A stretch of 64,000 bases of DNA from Marvania coccoides (GCA_963854735.1 OY978099.1:1984001-2048000); one strand, 5' to 3'. Shown: positions 44,035 through 55,198, numbered from the stretch's first letter. The notes: generated by a model from the sequence alone, not told the origin. Translations and numbers: made by a program.

Positions 44035-44450
44035 AGAGCTGGGGCAGGCGATGTGACGCAATTGCCAGCAAGAAAACGCCGTTAGGAGTAAATTCGGGGC
44101 ATGGCAGCCACCGGAATGAGGTGGGTCGGAGGCTTGACAGGTGGCACGGGCCGAAGAGGCCTTGGGCCCGACGCCTGCATGCACATTATGTTCTTCAGCA
44201 GATAGTATGACAAAACATATATAATGTTCATTAATTAATACCTTGAGCCGTGTGCAATAAGAGGGAGTGCTCGGCTGCCATCTATATCAATATGAAATTT
44301 TTTATGGAGGCGCACTACCGAGTCTTTTGCTGCAATTATACACTTCATCAATTGTCCATCAATATTAAACATATTTTCGAGAGATAAAACCCTTGAAAAG
44401 AGCGATGGGCCGAACTCGTTCTTCTCGCCTTCACAACTCCGTTCTAAATC
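44035..44450 (+). mobile_element. Chromovirus 3' end / LTR-like segment
   Basis: GGGCCCGACGCCTGCATGCACAT at 44165-44185 corresponds to GGGCCCCACGCCTGCACGCATAT at 55543-55565, where it is the end of a Ty3 integrase ORF. The following 270 bases share scattered blocks with 55600-55815 (GAGTCTTTTGCTGCAATTA versus GAGTCTTTCGCTGCGATTA; GGCCGAACTCGTT versus GGTCGAACTCGTT). I infer a decayed LTR or 3' UTR of one chromovirus family. Confidence 0.45.
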
Positions 44451-44640
44451 TAAGGGGCGCAAAAGGCGCCTTCCAACGGCCAAGGAAAAGTGTTAATTGT
44501 CGGTCCAGCGCAACTTGCCCCAAGCGGAAAAAGCCAGCCTTCTGCAAATTATTTCTACGACGAAAGGCAAGGCTTAATTAAATATCTCATGTGCGGTTCA
44601 CCCACAAGTGCACACCTACCTTAAAAAATGGGTTGCGGAA
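44451..44640 (+). repeat. Repeat P, copy upstream of the 45.2-kb gene
   Basis: It matches 63685-63819: GGCGCCTTCCAAC, CAGCGCAACTTGCC, AAGCCAGCCTT and GGCAAGGCTTAATTAAATAT. The last core also occurs at 20908-20930 and, reversed, at 63089-63113. 44640-45152 is AT-rich leader. Confidence 0.5.
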
Positions 44641-45152
44641 GTCGATTTGGGGCACCTTTTCAGTGTGCATAGATGACATTCTTTTCTATTATTATTATTC
44701 CTTACTGAAACGCTTTAAAGAGATTCTTTAACGTATCTTACCTGGGCAGTCCACATCAAATTAAAAAACAAAAAATAATATTTTTGTCATAAATTTGACA
44801 AAAAAATTAAAAGCAAAGTTTGCCATACTCTCATCTGCACCGCACCTACCGGTATTTTAGTGTCCAACTAGTTTAATATTACATTTATTTTGTCCTCGGA
44901 GTTAACGCTACGCAAAAGTTGCGCGTAAACCCAATACAGATGTGCTTTTTGTAATTTTTCATATTTACAGTCAATATATTGCGCCCGGTTCAACGAACAG
45001 CTCAAATTACGCAAATGTATAATGTTAACTTTCGTACAATTGTATAGAGAAAGCACGAAGCGAAACCTTCGCGTTTTTTCTACCAGGATATTGGAATTCG
45101 TTGTTGAGAACTAGTTATATAAATTTCGATACCTCTTTAAACCCTGGTTAGA

Positions 45153-46085
45153 ATGTCCACGCTTGATCGTTTAAGACCACACAATCGAGGGAGAATTAAG
45201 TTAGGTTCATTTATTTTTTCAATTCACACACTGATGCCAGCATTCTTTCTCGCAGGATGGTTTGGACCTCACATTTTTGCTAAGCTTGCCAGCATTCATC
45301 GTCACAACTCGACTTCTGATTTCAATGCAGAATTGCAATTTTTGAAATTTGACATATCGAAATGTGATGCTGTCTATTTGGACGTGGGATCTAACATTGG
45401 CGTTCAGATTCGGAAACTTTATGACCCAGATCTTTTTCGATGGGCCTCTATAATACCTGTCTTTAATGCACATTTCGGTTCTTTTCCAAGAGAAAATGTG
45501 TGTGCAATTGGTTTCGAGCCAAATAAAGCACACACGCAATATTTGAAAGAGCTGGAGAGAAATTTGCGTTGTAGAGGGTTCCCTGTTCATATTTTCACTG
45601 AAACTGCCGTAACAACACAAGCAGCAAACCTGACATTTTATGGTGATCCAGGAGCTCCGTCGGACAGGCACGAATGGGGCGCATCATTGTTAAACTGGCA
45701 AAATCACAGTAGCGCATCTTCGATAGTGCAAGGACTGGATTTTTCACAATTTTTACTCAATATTTTAAGCAATAAAAAACAAGAAGCGCCAATTGTGATG
45801 AAATTAGACATTGAAGGAGCCGAATTCGATGTTGTTCCACATCTTATTGCATCTGGGGTTCTTTGTCAAGTTGATTTTGTTGGAATTGAGTGGCATGATT
45901 CAATTTTGAAAGCTTCGAACAAAGCTAATAATATGTCTGAGGCTGTGATTACAAATTTCATGGCAGCAATACCGAAACATGCTTGCAAAATGCAAGTTTT
46001 AACTCTTGATGACGAATCATATGGTGAGAAGGGGAAATTTATTTCTCACAAACGCTGTATTGAACCGAAATCACTATCAGAATGA
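45153..46085 (+). CDS. FkbM-like SAM-dependent methyltransferase, membrane-anchored
   Basis: An intact single-exon frame of 310 codons. A hydrophobic segment at about residues 18-36 gives a likely Golgi anchor. The Rossmann-fold motifs follow in order: VYLDVGSNIGVQIRK (74-88; SAM-binding GxxxG-like), CAIGFEPNKAHTQYLKELE (117-135; acidic Glu after motif I), and VMKLDIEGAEFDVVPHLI (215-232), the FkbM hallmark, with VDFVGIEWHDS after it. FkbM proteins typically O-methylate sugars or polyketide hydroxyls, and membrane-anchored algal versions are expected to methylate surface glycans. Length is normal. ATG chosen because the anchor follows naturally. AT-rich, undisturbed, and preceded by repeat P. 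Fold is secure; substrate is inferred only. Confidence 0.86.
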   Translation: MSTLDRLRPHNRGRIKLGSFIFSIHTLMPAFFLAGWFGPHIFAKLASIHRHNSTSDFNAELQFLKFDISKCDAVYLDVGSNIGVQIRKLYDPDLFRWASIIPVFNAHFGSFPRENVCAIGFEPNKAHTQYLKELERNLRCRGFPVHIFTETAVTTQAANLTFYGDPGAPSDRHEWGASLLNWQNHSSASSIVQGLDFSQFLLNILSNKKQEAPIVMKLDIEGAEFDVVPHLIASGVLCQVDFVGIEWHDSILKASNKANNMSEAVITNFMAAIPKHACKMQVLTLDDESYGEKGKFISHKRCIEPKSLSE

Positions 46086-47397
46086 CTTGAGTGAGTTCAT
46101 TACGAGAATTTACATGCGCGCAATCTAAAGACAAACTTAATTATATATGCTACTTTTCTGAATGAGACAACAAAGTTTAAATAAAACCCGTTCACTATAT
46201 CGACCTCCCTGGAGGATCCTGCTCTGCAATGAAAAACTCGACAATGCTTCAGATTTTTATAGCAGAGGAAAAAACTAATATTATAATAGTACTTACGTGG
46301 GTATACTACTGCTACAAGGATTCAGCGCACGGATCATAATGTTCATCCCTGTCGGAATCCAGCCTGAATATTCATTTTTCAGAGGATATTTCAGGCAAAT
46401 TCGAGTGATCCTTGGTGATTTGGGAGCATTTGCTTCGATTTAACAATGCAATACATGCAGTAACACTCGATATAAACCCAGAACAGTAAAGCAGTAACCA
46501 TGCATTTTCCATTTTTAGCATGGAAAAAAAATCTGCAATGTGAACATATCTCTGCCGACAGCTGAATACCGTAATCAAATCGCTCGCGCCCCCCCCCCCC
46601 GACCAAATTCAAAATCCCCGAAAATGGGGTAGATTTAATGAAATTCAAGCATATTTGAAATCGTTAGTACTTCTTTATAATCTAATTTTTTTCCCAGCGC
46701 GCACACTTCGTTCCCGCTGTTTTCTTTTTCTTTTTGTAGCTGGACTACGACTGCCACCCTACCCCAGCTGTTATACCAATTCAAAGAGCTGGGTTGGAGG
46801 AGGGAGGGGCATTGGGGGTTCTCCAAAGTCTTTGTGAAAGCCCGTGTTTAAAATATGCCTGGTTCCCCTCGAATTCCAGGTTAGTACATTTTCTGCATTT
46901 GAGGGAAGGGATTGGGAAGTGGGCAAGGGTTGGGATCACCAGTCGCTAGAAAAAATGGTTTGTTCGCTGCTCTACACCACTTCAGCACTCGAAGTAAGAT
47001 CTTATGATTCAATTTTTATATTTACTTTACCTTTTTCTTTGCCTTTTTGTTCTTTAACATATTTCTATCAAATTTACCTCGACGAAACGGACGTTTGCCG
47101 TAAACTTCTGATTTTTAATGTTTTAAAACCTTAGAAAAGGAACCCGTCAATGAGTAAGGTCCCCCGGAAACGGCAGCGCCTTACTGTCTCTTCGGCTTCA
47201 CTGTGCACCATGAAATATGTAATATGCATCACCCTGTAATTTGCATTCCCACTGAACCCCTCACATCTTACCTCTGCGCGACTGGGATCCCGACCTTGTT
47301 TCCTCTCACCTCCTGCCCGTTTCTTCCCCCTTCCCTCAGGCCCAAGATGCCGCAGCCAAAAGCGACCCTGGGGACACTACCCAACCGAACCCCTCAA
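46086..47397. other. Intergenic, no recognised gene
   Basis: AT-rich for the first 500 bases after the gene, then mixed sequence with a C11 run near 46589-46600. Short frames here show no homology. Confidence 0.45.
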
Positions 47398-47613
47398 TGA
47401 ACGCACCACTTGGAAACCTGAACGTCTTCGCTGGGAACGCTTCCATAACCAGCTTTTTCTCGCCTCGCGGTTTGAAACAGACATCATGCAGCCAACTTCA
47501 ATACACGGAGCGCGCTTAAACTTTCCTCACATCCTCAACATAGTTCGCCAGCTCATCCGCCTCAAACAAGGAGTCATCCAGTCCACAGACAGCGGTTTTC
47601 ACATCGACGTCCC
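47398..47613 (+). pseudogene. Unknown coding fragment cut by a LINE tail
   Basis: A frame open for about 70 codons (NERTTWKPERLRWERFHNQL, then HILNIVRQLIRLKQGVIQST) ends at TAG just before the CATA array. It has good protein texture with basic helices; the upstream exon or start is not resolved. It may be retroelement gag/ORF1. Confidence 0.35.
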
Positions 47614-47796
47614 GTCTTAGCATACATACATACATACATACATACATACATACATACATACATACATACATACATACATACATACATACATACATACATA
47701 CATACATACATACATACATACATACATACATACATACATACATTACAGGGTTTAAAGTCCGCACAAAAGGGCCCCAACTTTTTTCGCCAGTTTTTA
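47614..47796 (-). mobile_element. LINE-A subfamily 3' tail with long (CATA)n
   Basis: Only the 3' extremity of a minus-strand copy remains: CCGCACAAAAGGGCCCCAAC, CATTACAGGGTTTAAAG and about 30 CATA units (47621-47743). Directly to its right a plus-strand LINE-A begins, so the two lie back to back, 5' ends facing. Confidence 0.8.
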
Positions 47797-47880
47797 CATT
47801 AGATCTTAGAAACTCCAACCGCTAATCTTCTTAAATCTCGTCCAATTTTATTTTATCTCCCATCAGTTATTCACCCTACT

Positions 47881-49347
47881 TTGTGTTTTTCCTCCTTTCC
47901 TCCTACCTTTCGATTGTTTTTGTTTGATTTCCGTCACCTAGAAGAATGTTTTCGATTACCAATCATCTCATCTCATCTCATCTCATCTCATCTCATCTCA
48001 TCTCATCTCATCTCATCTCATCTCATCTCATCTCATCTCATCTCATCTTCCCGTACCGTCATCAACACCTTGGGCAACAATAAGAAACAAACTGATGCGC
48101 ACTGCAAACTCCGTCGTGAGCACTCTCTTAGTATCCCCACTTTGCCCCAGCTTCCATTTGAGAAGCAGGAATGCATTTACAATCGCGCAACTTTTTATGC
48201 AGCAGCGCTCGTGGCTCATTATTACGATTCTGGCTGTGAGGCAGCAGGTTTCCCCACCAAAATCACCAGCCGCATCCGAACCACGGCCTGCGGCAAGCAT
48301 CTTCTTGGTGTTGCCTTCCCCATCCCACGCTCTGAGTGGGACGGGACGGCCAACGCGCTTCCCCCCGGACCGCCGGTGATTGGTGTAGCTGTCAAACAAC
48401 GCATGTACAAGTCACAGCCCGCTCTGGATGTCCTAGTGCCCCGCAAATTCAATGATAGGACTGTTTTCAAGTGGACAGTCTCTCGGATTGCGGAGTTCCG
48501 GGCGCAACCTTCCCCGACGCCGCTGCCGGCCACCCCAGCCGGCCCCACACCGGTCCCACAGCCTGAGCAGCCGCTTCAACTCTCTCCCTTAGTCACTCTC
48601 TCCCCGGAGCTGCCCGCTCCCGCAGCCAACGCCACCAACGCTGCCGCGGCATCGCCATCATTGCGGATGGAAAATATTGTCGTCTATGGGCTGGACCATA
48701 GAATCAACGACAGCCTCCACACCGCTTTCGGGAAGTTTAAGGAATTCTCTCGCAAATGTTTGAATATTAAATCCCTTGATGGCGTGTGTGCTCTAGAAAC
48801 CCTTGTCTCTCACGACTTTTTTGGCCGCCCCCGCTCTATTATCCTCCCCCAAGTCCCCCACGCAACCCGAAAAGCGATCTGGTGCGCGAAATCCCGGCTC
48901 TCAAGCTACGTCCAGGTGTCCATCGACTATCACGTCGACCACCTGGCCCACCGCGCCCGCATCGCTCAACGCAGAAGCCCCGCTGTGCCACACCGCTCAG
49001 ACCGCGACTGCTGGAGGCGCCCTCACCCAGCACCCACCCCCGATTTTAACCCGCCGTGTATCATCATCCCTATGGCGTGCCCCACCCCCCAGCAGCTTGT
49101 CTGCTTTCCCCCGAGGGCACCCAGACGGCACGGTCAGCTTCCCCGCTCCCGCCCCCAATGCCGCCCCCACACGCGTCCTACTCGTGCTGGGCAAGCGGCT
49201 GTCCCACCACGCCAGCCTGTCCCCTCCACCGCGGTGCGCGCCGTCCCACAGCACCACCCGCGACGGGGAAATGACAACCAGGCCGGCCCAAATCGCGCGG
49301 CCCCAGACCGCACGCCGGGTGTCTCCACACCCGTAAACTCTCAATAG
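47881..49347 (+). CDS. LINE-A ORF1 protein (nucleic-acid-binding)
   Basis: A 488-codon open frame; no in-frame ATG is evident at its beginning (it opens at a TTG), so the true start is uncertain. The N-terminal part contains an SSHLI repeat encoded by the CATCT array. A middle block (CIYNRATFYAAALVAHYYDS; FPIPRSEWDG) precedes a Pro/Ala-rich linker. The C-terminal half has ENIVVYGLDHRINDSLHTAF, IILPQVPHATRKAIWCAKSR and VQVSIDYHVDHLAHRARIAQ, the pattern of LINE ORF1 proteins with an RRM-like fold that coat the element RNA. It ends in a Pro/Arg-rich tail 30 bases before ORF2. Cognate copies at 4063-5454 and 30541-31034. Confidence 0.7.
   Translation: MCFSSFPPTFRLFLFDFRHLEECFRLPIISSHLISSHLISSHLISSHLISSHLISSSRTVINTLGNNKKQTDAHCKLRREHSLSIPTLPQLPFEKQECIYNRATFYAAALVAHYYDSGCEAAGFPTKITSRIRTTACGKHLLGVAFPIPRSEWDGTANALPPGPPVIGVAVKQRMYKSQPALDVLVPRKFNDRTVFKWTVSRIAEFRAQPSPTPLPATPAGPTPVPQPEQPLQLSPLVTLSPELPAPAANATNAAAASPSLRMENIVVYGLDHRINDSLHTAFGKFKEFSRKCLNIKSLDGVCALETLVSHDFFGRPRSIILPQVPHATRKAIWCAKSRLSSYVQVSIDYHVDHLAHRARIAQRRSPAVPHRSDRDCWRRPHPAPTPDFNPPCIIIPMACPTPQQLVCFPPRAPRRHGQLPRSRPQCRPHTRPTRAGQAAVPPRQPVPSTAVRAVPQHHPRRGNDNQAGPNRAAPDRTPGVSTPVNSQ
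47963..48048 (+). repeat. (CATCT)n pentanucleotide array, about 17 units
   Basis: Lies inside LINE-A ORF1. The 1.2-5.5-kb copy has only a single CTCATCT at the equivalent place (about 5365), so the array expanded in this copy. The pentamer encodes no stop in any frame, keeping ORF1 open. Confidence 0.9.
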
Positions 49348-49377
49348 GGGGGCGGGAGTCAAGGGGAAACGGCCACC

Positions 49378-51600
49378 GTGGTCCGCCGCAGCCCCTGGCT
49401 TCTCCTGCTCAACGTAAAAGGCCTCCTCCAAAGCGAGCCGTCCGCTGTTTTCTCACTTTTTCGAGGGGAGCGCCTTGTCATCCTTACAGAAACATGGCTG
49501 AGCGACGAAGAAACTCCCCCAACGGTGCCAAACTACCGCGCCTACAATTTCCCACGCCCAACCGCGTCAACAACGGCGGCAGGAGGCGCCCGCGGGGGAG
49601 TGGCGGTCTACGTTTCTCTGGACCTGGAATCATTTGCCACCTCTTGGCCAGAGGAACACTACCACGGTGGCCAATTTTCTTGGCTCCGATTCGATAAAGA
49701 GGCCGGACTGCCCCAGGATTTGTTTATTGCCGCCTGCTATTTTAAACCAAATGACCCTGACATGACTGACGCAAGCTTTTGCTTGGAACAACAGGTTGCC
49801 CAAGCGAGCGGAATGGGCAACGTAATCGTCGCTGGTGACTTTAACGCGCACACCTATATTTTACTTGACCAAGACCTCCTCTCCAAGGCTAGCATCGAGA
49901 TAGACGGACCCCCACCGCACGAGAGGCTGGACCACTGCCCCCTCAGGCTCAGCCTCCATGATTTCTATCAGGTACGACCTACTCACACAACCGCCCCTAC
50001 TAACTCAATTCCCTTGCTCCCTCCAAGCAATACATTTTTGCTCACGAGTGGCCAAGTCAAGGACTACGTCACATTTTTTAAAGAACTTCCCCAGCTACTT
50101 CTGGCCGCGGCAGCAGCGGCGGATGCAGCGACGGGCGGTAGAGGCGTGGAGGCAGCGCTGGCAGCGATAACAGGAGTCATCGAGGAGGGCCTTGCCGCAG
50201 CTGGGGCCACAAAAGTGGTCATTGGGAGGCGCCAGCGCATGGATACGCGCGAAGCAGCTCGGCGGCGTATTGGCAGGGACCCGCAGCTGAAAACTTTGGT
50301 GCAGCGGCGGCGGCAAGCTAGGCGGCAGGGGAACGGAGCCTTGGTGCGAGCTCTGGACCACCAAATTACCAGCCTTAAACGCGCGCTGGAGAAGAAGGAT
50401 AAAGCCGCGACACAGCAAGAGGTGCTGGCGGACTGGCGCAGCAACCCCCGGGCCGTATGGAAGAAATACAAGAGCGGCGACGCGGCGCCAGCGAAACATT
50501 CGGCGGTGGAGCTAACCGAATACTGCGAGCAGCTGCACGTCGGAGACCACCACGTGGGCGATGGCGAGGGGGTGATCCCCATCCCCACGCTGCTGGCGGC
50601 ATTGTGCGGCGACGGCGAAATCCAGGAATTCACGGAGGAAGAGGTCCATGCAGGCATCATGCGGCTGAAGAATAACAAGGCGGTGGCGGGCAGGTTGGGC
50701 CTGCTGCATCTCAAAGTGGCCGCAGCAGAGCTGGCTCCCACGCTGGCTGCGCTGTTTAACGTGGTGGTGCGAACCAAGACCATGCCTTTTGACATGGCGC
50801 TGGGTGTGATTACCATGGTTCCCAAGCCGCGGGCGGCCACCACTACGCTCAACGACCACCGTAGCATCACCGTTTGTAGCATCTTAGATAAACTTTACAT
50901 GACTTGTTTGACAAGGCGCCTCGGCGCTTGGGGAGAGGACAATAATTTGCGCACCGACAATCAAACTGGATTTCGGCGTGACCACATGACTGAGGATAGC
51001 ATTTTTACCCTGCTTGCATTGATTGAACGCCACCAGGCTGATGATTCACCACTTTACGTTGCTTTCGTAGATTTCAAAAAGGCATATGATACCGTGCCGC
51101 GCGATAAACTCTGGGCTAAACTACAGGCTAGGGGCATAACTGGAATTCATGCTTGATGCTCTAAAAACCCAATACGATAACGTCCCTATTTCGGTTAAAA
51201 CTTTGGAGGGTCTTTCAGCCCCATTCCTGTCCACTTTGGGGCTGAAGCAGGGAGACCCTGCCAGCTGTGACCTGTTGGGTTTCTACATTGATGATCTGCC
51301 CTATGCCATTTTACGCCAAGGAGACTCTGCAAATCTGCCAACTTTAAACAACACCACCGTCCCCCCTCTCCTCCATGCAGATGATCTGGCGCTGGTGGCC
51401 AAGAGCATCGAGGGGCTACAAGTGCAGCTGGCGGCACTTTCGGAATACGCAGCGGAGTGGGACCTCACCCTGAGCCTGGCAAAGACAAAGGTGATGTCGC
51501 TGGGGGGTGGCAGCGGGCCCAGCAGCGTTCGGGTCACCTACAGGGGGGTGCAGCTGGAGGAGGTGGCAGAGTTCAAATATTTAGGCGTGATTTTTAAACC
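49378..51600 (+). pseudogene. LINE-A ORF2: endonuclease and reverse transcriptase, frameshifted
   Basis: The APE-like endonuclease begins near residue 8 (LLNVKGLLQSEPSAVFSLFR), with ETWLSDEETPP, GDFNAHTY and RLDHCPLRLSL. A charged linker and a Lys-rich RT entry (LKNNKAVAGRLGLLHLKVAA) follow, then ITMVPKPRAATTTLNDHRSI, TGFRRDHMTEDSI and FVDFKKAYDTVPRDKLW. Near 51150 the frame shifts; the second frame carries LGLKQGDPASCDLLGFYIDD and PPLLHADDLALVAKS, the active site as HADD with both Asp kept. It ends at KYLGVIF. Compared with other copies, an endonuclease segment after GDFNAHT is also shortened. Encodes target-primed reverse transcription; inactive here. Confidence 0.85.
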
Positions 51601-54600
51601 TGTAATGTATGTATGCATGTGTATTGGCTGGTTGAGGATCCAGAATTTGGTCATGGTGGCTCCTTGGTAGGCAGCTTGGTGGAGGCATTGCTGCCGCCAG
51701 AGTTGCTGAAGCTTGAGGAGGTGGGGATCATAAGAGGCGGTGGGGTTCTGCATGGCGGTGAAAAAGAGAGATTTCCAGGGGTGTTGCACATTGTATGTAT
51801 GTATGTATGTATTGGGGTCCAAGTAGCGTTGAATCCACTTATGGTACATGGCTGTGACATAGGGGGAGATTTGTGGCACGTTGTAGCCGTCTTCCTGTAA
51901 GGGACAGCAGGCTCTTGATTTGCTGCACCTGAGCCAGAAGCGCCCAGATCGGACTTCATTATTGATGATAAAGTAAAATGCAAACGTTCTGCAAAAGGTC
52001 TAAGTCAGTTTGTAAAAGCGGTATGAAGTCTGCGGCATGCCACAGTTTGGGAGAACGTAGGATTTAAGGATGCGGCATCGGCCTTGGCTGGAGAGCCCCA
52101 GTGAGGTGACCATTTTGAGCCGCTGCTCCACGGCGGCCATCCTCTCCTTCCAAAAGCCTGTGAACTTTGCGAGGTTGCCCAGCGGGATGCCCAGGACGAA
52201 GAGTATGTCGCGCGCGTAGCAGTTTGCCTTGAGCGGGCCGGCGGCCTGCTGGAGGTCCTCTCTGGTGACTCCTGCATATCCTACAAATGTGGCATTTGTT
52301 TTTTGTTGATTCAGGGCGAGGCCTGATGCTGCATGAAATGTTTCCATTGTGCGCAGGAATTGGGGGATGAGTGGTGGCGGAGGAACTTGTCGGTGTTATC
52401 TGCGTATTACATACATACATACATACATTACAGGTTTACAGTCCGCACAAAGAAGCAGCTAAGGCAACATAGCAGACTGGCACCGAAGTGCAAGCAGAAA
52501 TAATAATAATAAATTGATGAATGAAAATGAGAATAAAGAAAGACCAAAGAAAAACCAACCGCTAAAAGAAACAGAGAAAAGAATAACAAAGGAAAAGAAA
52601 AGAAAAGCTTATATCCAACCACGCAGCTTCTCGTACTCGCCAGCGTCATGGCTGGCTTTAATGAAAGAAGCAACCTGCTTCGGAGCTTGCTGCAGAAACT
52701 GAAAAAGATTCAAAGGAGAATAAGGGGAAGACGAAGAAGAAGATGGCGCGTCAGGGAATAAAGATGGGTAGGATGCACGCATTGCTACCAACGAAGGGCA
52801 TGTGCAATGAAAAACCATGTGCTCTTCGTCCTCGCAAGAACCAGAAGCACACAAGCGGCATGTCCGATGCGAATGCGGCCGCCCAATGTAGCGCCCCGTC
52901 TCCACCCCAAGATGATGAGAGCTGCAGCGGAATCTTGCCAAAGAGACCCGCCGCGGAACCGAAAGGACAGAAGAAAGGTACGGCTGCAAAATATAAGAAC
53001 TCATTGTGGTATCACCGCCTCGTATTGTTGCCTTGTAAAAGTCAGTTTTCGTCCCCGATTGTTGACGGTAAAAATCCATGTAGCGTTGGCGCATGGCCGC
53101 CTCTGCCAGCCTGGGGTCGTCCAGGTCGTCGCTTTGAAGAAGAGCGAGGGGGTCGTCCTGGGGGACGGTGCCCAGCATGTGGGCGGTGGGTGCGAGATCC
53201 TTGGACTTGATATACGAGGCCATGGCTTGGGCCACGAGGTTGCAGAGGAGGGGAGCCCAGGGGCAGTCCTGACGGACGCCTGAGAGCAGGTCAATGGCGT
53301 CGTTGATGCTGCCGTGTATGAGGAAGCGCGCGGTGGTGTTGTAGTGGAGGGTATGAAACCATTGGAGGAGGATTGGTGGTAGGTTCATTGTTTCTATGAC
53401 TCTGCGAAGGAATGAGCGAATTACTGAGTCATAAGCTGTAATAGTTTGTATAAAGGAGCACAGCTCTACTTTGAGTGACCAGCTCTGCTTGATATAGCAA
53501 TAGGATTTACAGCAAGACGTTATATTATATTTAAAAAACCCCCTTGTGAAGTGTTGGGGAATGGTCTTGAATGCATGAGAATATTCTAGAATTGTATTAA
53601 TAGAAAGAGAGAATAAGATGATAAGCCAACTGGAATGCAAAATACAGAATTAGAGACTGAGAAATGTATCATTAATCACTGTAATATATATAAACAAAGA
53701 GGAGCAGCTTGTGCTGCTACATAAGCTTTTTGAATGTCGCAGGAAATGATAATTATTTTCTTCCCGGCGGCAGTGGCGTTGGAGCAGGCCAGCTTGAGGG
53801 CCATGGCATTGTCTTTGATGAACCGGCCTCGGACGAAACATGTTTGGCAATTGTCTATGAGGGACGGGAATAAAGTCTGCGCGCGATTTGGGGTTTCGAA
53901 GTGGTCACACATTGCGTCTTGCAGGCAAGTGCATTCAAGGAGTGAGGGAAGGAGTGTATCAGAAACAAAAGCGTGATCAAGGCGGGACAAAGCCCCAGCA
54001 GGGCTGGTGTACGAGTTGGCCCTTTCGTCGGGTTAGAGGTGGCGAAAGGAGTCGAGGTTGTTGGCTGTGGCGATGGTGGTGAATTTTGGGGCATGGCGGT
54101 CAGCTCCCAGGGAGCGGCCGTGGGTGGTGACCCTGTCAAGATTTGAGAAGGTGAGGTTCAGATCGCCTGCAATAATGACCTCGTGGACTGTGAGGGAGGT
54201 GAGGACTGCCGCCAGAGTGGGAAGAAAAGCGCCCCGCTCTGTGGCGTTGGCGGGGGCGTAAACGTTGAGTAGAGAATATGTTTTCCCACGGAGAAGGAGG
54301 TTGTCTCGGATCCATCTCCCCGCGAGGTCAATGCTGAATTACTGCAAGGTGATTCCAGAGTTGAGGATGCCAAGCGAGACTCCAGCTTGATGACGCGAGG
54401 GGGCGTATGAGTGAAGCCAAGTGACTTCGCGGACAGAGGCGTTCAACTTGGCGGCTTCCTCAGCGTTGGTGATTTTGGTTTCCTGCAGGAGGACATTATC
54501 AGTCGCTAGGGAGGTGCAGAGAGTGGTGAGCATAGTTTTTCGCTCTTTGTTGGTGGCTGGTCGGAGGTTCCAGGAGACCAGGCGGGTGGTGTCCGCCTTG

Positions 54601-54620
54601 GTGTTATTTTTTTGGGGGGG
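51601..54620 (-). mobile_element. LINE-B, a second non-LTR family, decayed
   Basis: Minus strand, right to left. Endonuclease start near 54560-54340 (NVLLQETKITNAEEAAKLNA); SLLNVYAPANATERGAFLPT and VIIAGDLNLTF near 54250-54130; SRLDHAFVSDTLLPSLLECT near 53990; an abrupt jump to RT (TCFVRGRFIKDNAMALKLAC; IIIISCDIQKAY) near 53850-53740; RT continues at 53450-53140 (NDAIDLLSGVRQDCPWAPLL). Past a nested LINE-A copy it resumes at about 52400 with YADNTDKF, NQQKTNATFVGYAG and ARDILFVLGIPLGNLAKFTG, ending near 51620 with another TGTA-type tail region. YADN replaces YADD. L1-like motif spacing separates it from LINE-A. Not functional. Confidence 0.75.
52402..53135 (-). mobile_element. LINE-A 3' portion nested in LINE-B
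   Basis: The CATA tail (52409-52430), 3' UTR and the C-terminal ORF2 end (DDLDDPRLAEAAMRQRYMDF to EYEKLRGWI) interrupt LINE-B exactly between DPLALLQS and YADNTDKF, i.e. in the RT active-site strand. The 343-codon frame 52609-53640 is therefore an accidental fusion of LINE-B RT with LINE-A C-terminus. Confidence 0.8.
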
Positions 54621-54995
54621 GTCTATATCGCCTCCCCCTCCCCCAGGAGGGGTTCCGAACCTGATCTGAGTAAAATTATTGGCATATATGTAATATCAAA
54701 CTTTCCAAATTTATCACTAGCATTTTGATGAAGACGCAAATATTTACCGTCAAGATTTTTCTGGGCGTCCAAATAATTCAACGTTTCGTGATCAGATAAA
54801 AAATGTGGTCCCCCGACCATTTCCAAGTAAATACTGCCATTTATTTGCAGCATAGCTGATAGCATAAAACTAATTTCCTCGAGCGTCATAACGAGACTGA
54901 GGACTAGCCAACCGGTGGCTGAGAAAGCTAATAGGATGCAAGGCACCGGAATCATCGGCCTGCATTAAACTGCGACAATTGCCGCATCAGAAGCG

Positions 54996-55198
54996 TCAGT
55001 GGCAACATATTCGGTTTAACTTCAACTTATCAAAGGCAATTTGCTGTACATCAGTCCAGAAAAACTGTTGTTCATTTTTCGTCAAATCTGTTAGAGGGCC
55101 TGCAATGCCACCAAAATTACCAATAAAATTTCTATAATAACCAGCCAAGCCCAGAAAGGACCTGATGTTTCTCACGAAAGAAATCTGATGCCATTTGG
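54996..55198 (-). mobile_element. Ty3/gypsy RT-RNase H fragment
   Basis: Minus frame NIRSFLGLAGYYRNFIGNFG, IAGPLTDLTKNEQQFFWTD, QIAFDKLK: the highly conserved connection between RT and RNase H of Ty3 elements. It is fused head-on to an integrase fragment on the other strand. 54621-54995 has no firm feature. Confidence 0.85.

Larger units (their letters stand above)
47797..51615 (+). mobile_element. LINE-A, most complete copy
   Basis: Leader from ACATTAGATCTTAG (47797), ORF1 (47881-49347), ORF2 endonuclease plus RT (49378-51156, then -1/+1 shifted 51149-51600), and a direct jump from KYLGVIF to the terminal ACCTGTAATGTATGTATG. The missing piece between them is thumb, CCHC finger and most of the 3' UTR, seen elsewhere at 13007-13861. 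It is the reference for recognising the other copies. Confidence 0.88.

Noticed and set aside
47614..47796. Possible CRISPR or telomere array
   Set aside because: A simple CATA microsatellite attached to a LINE tail; no unique spacers and no telomere-type unit.
52609..53640. 343-codon RT-like protein as one gene
   Set aside because: It is an accidental in-frame fusion of LINE-B RT with a nested LINE-A C-terminus.
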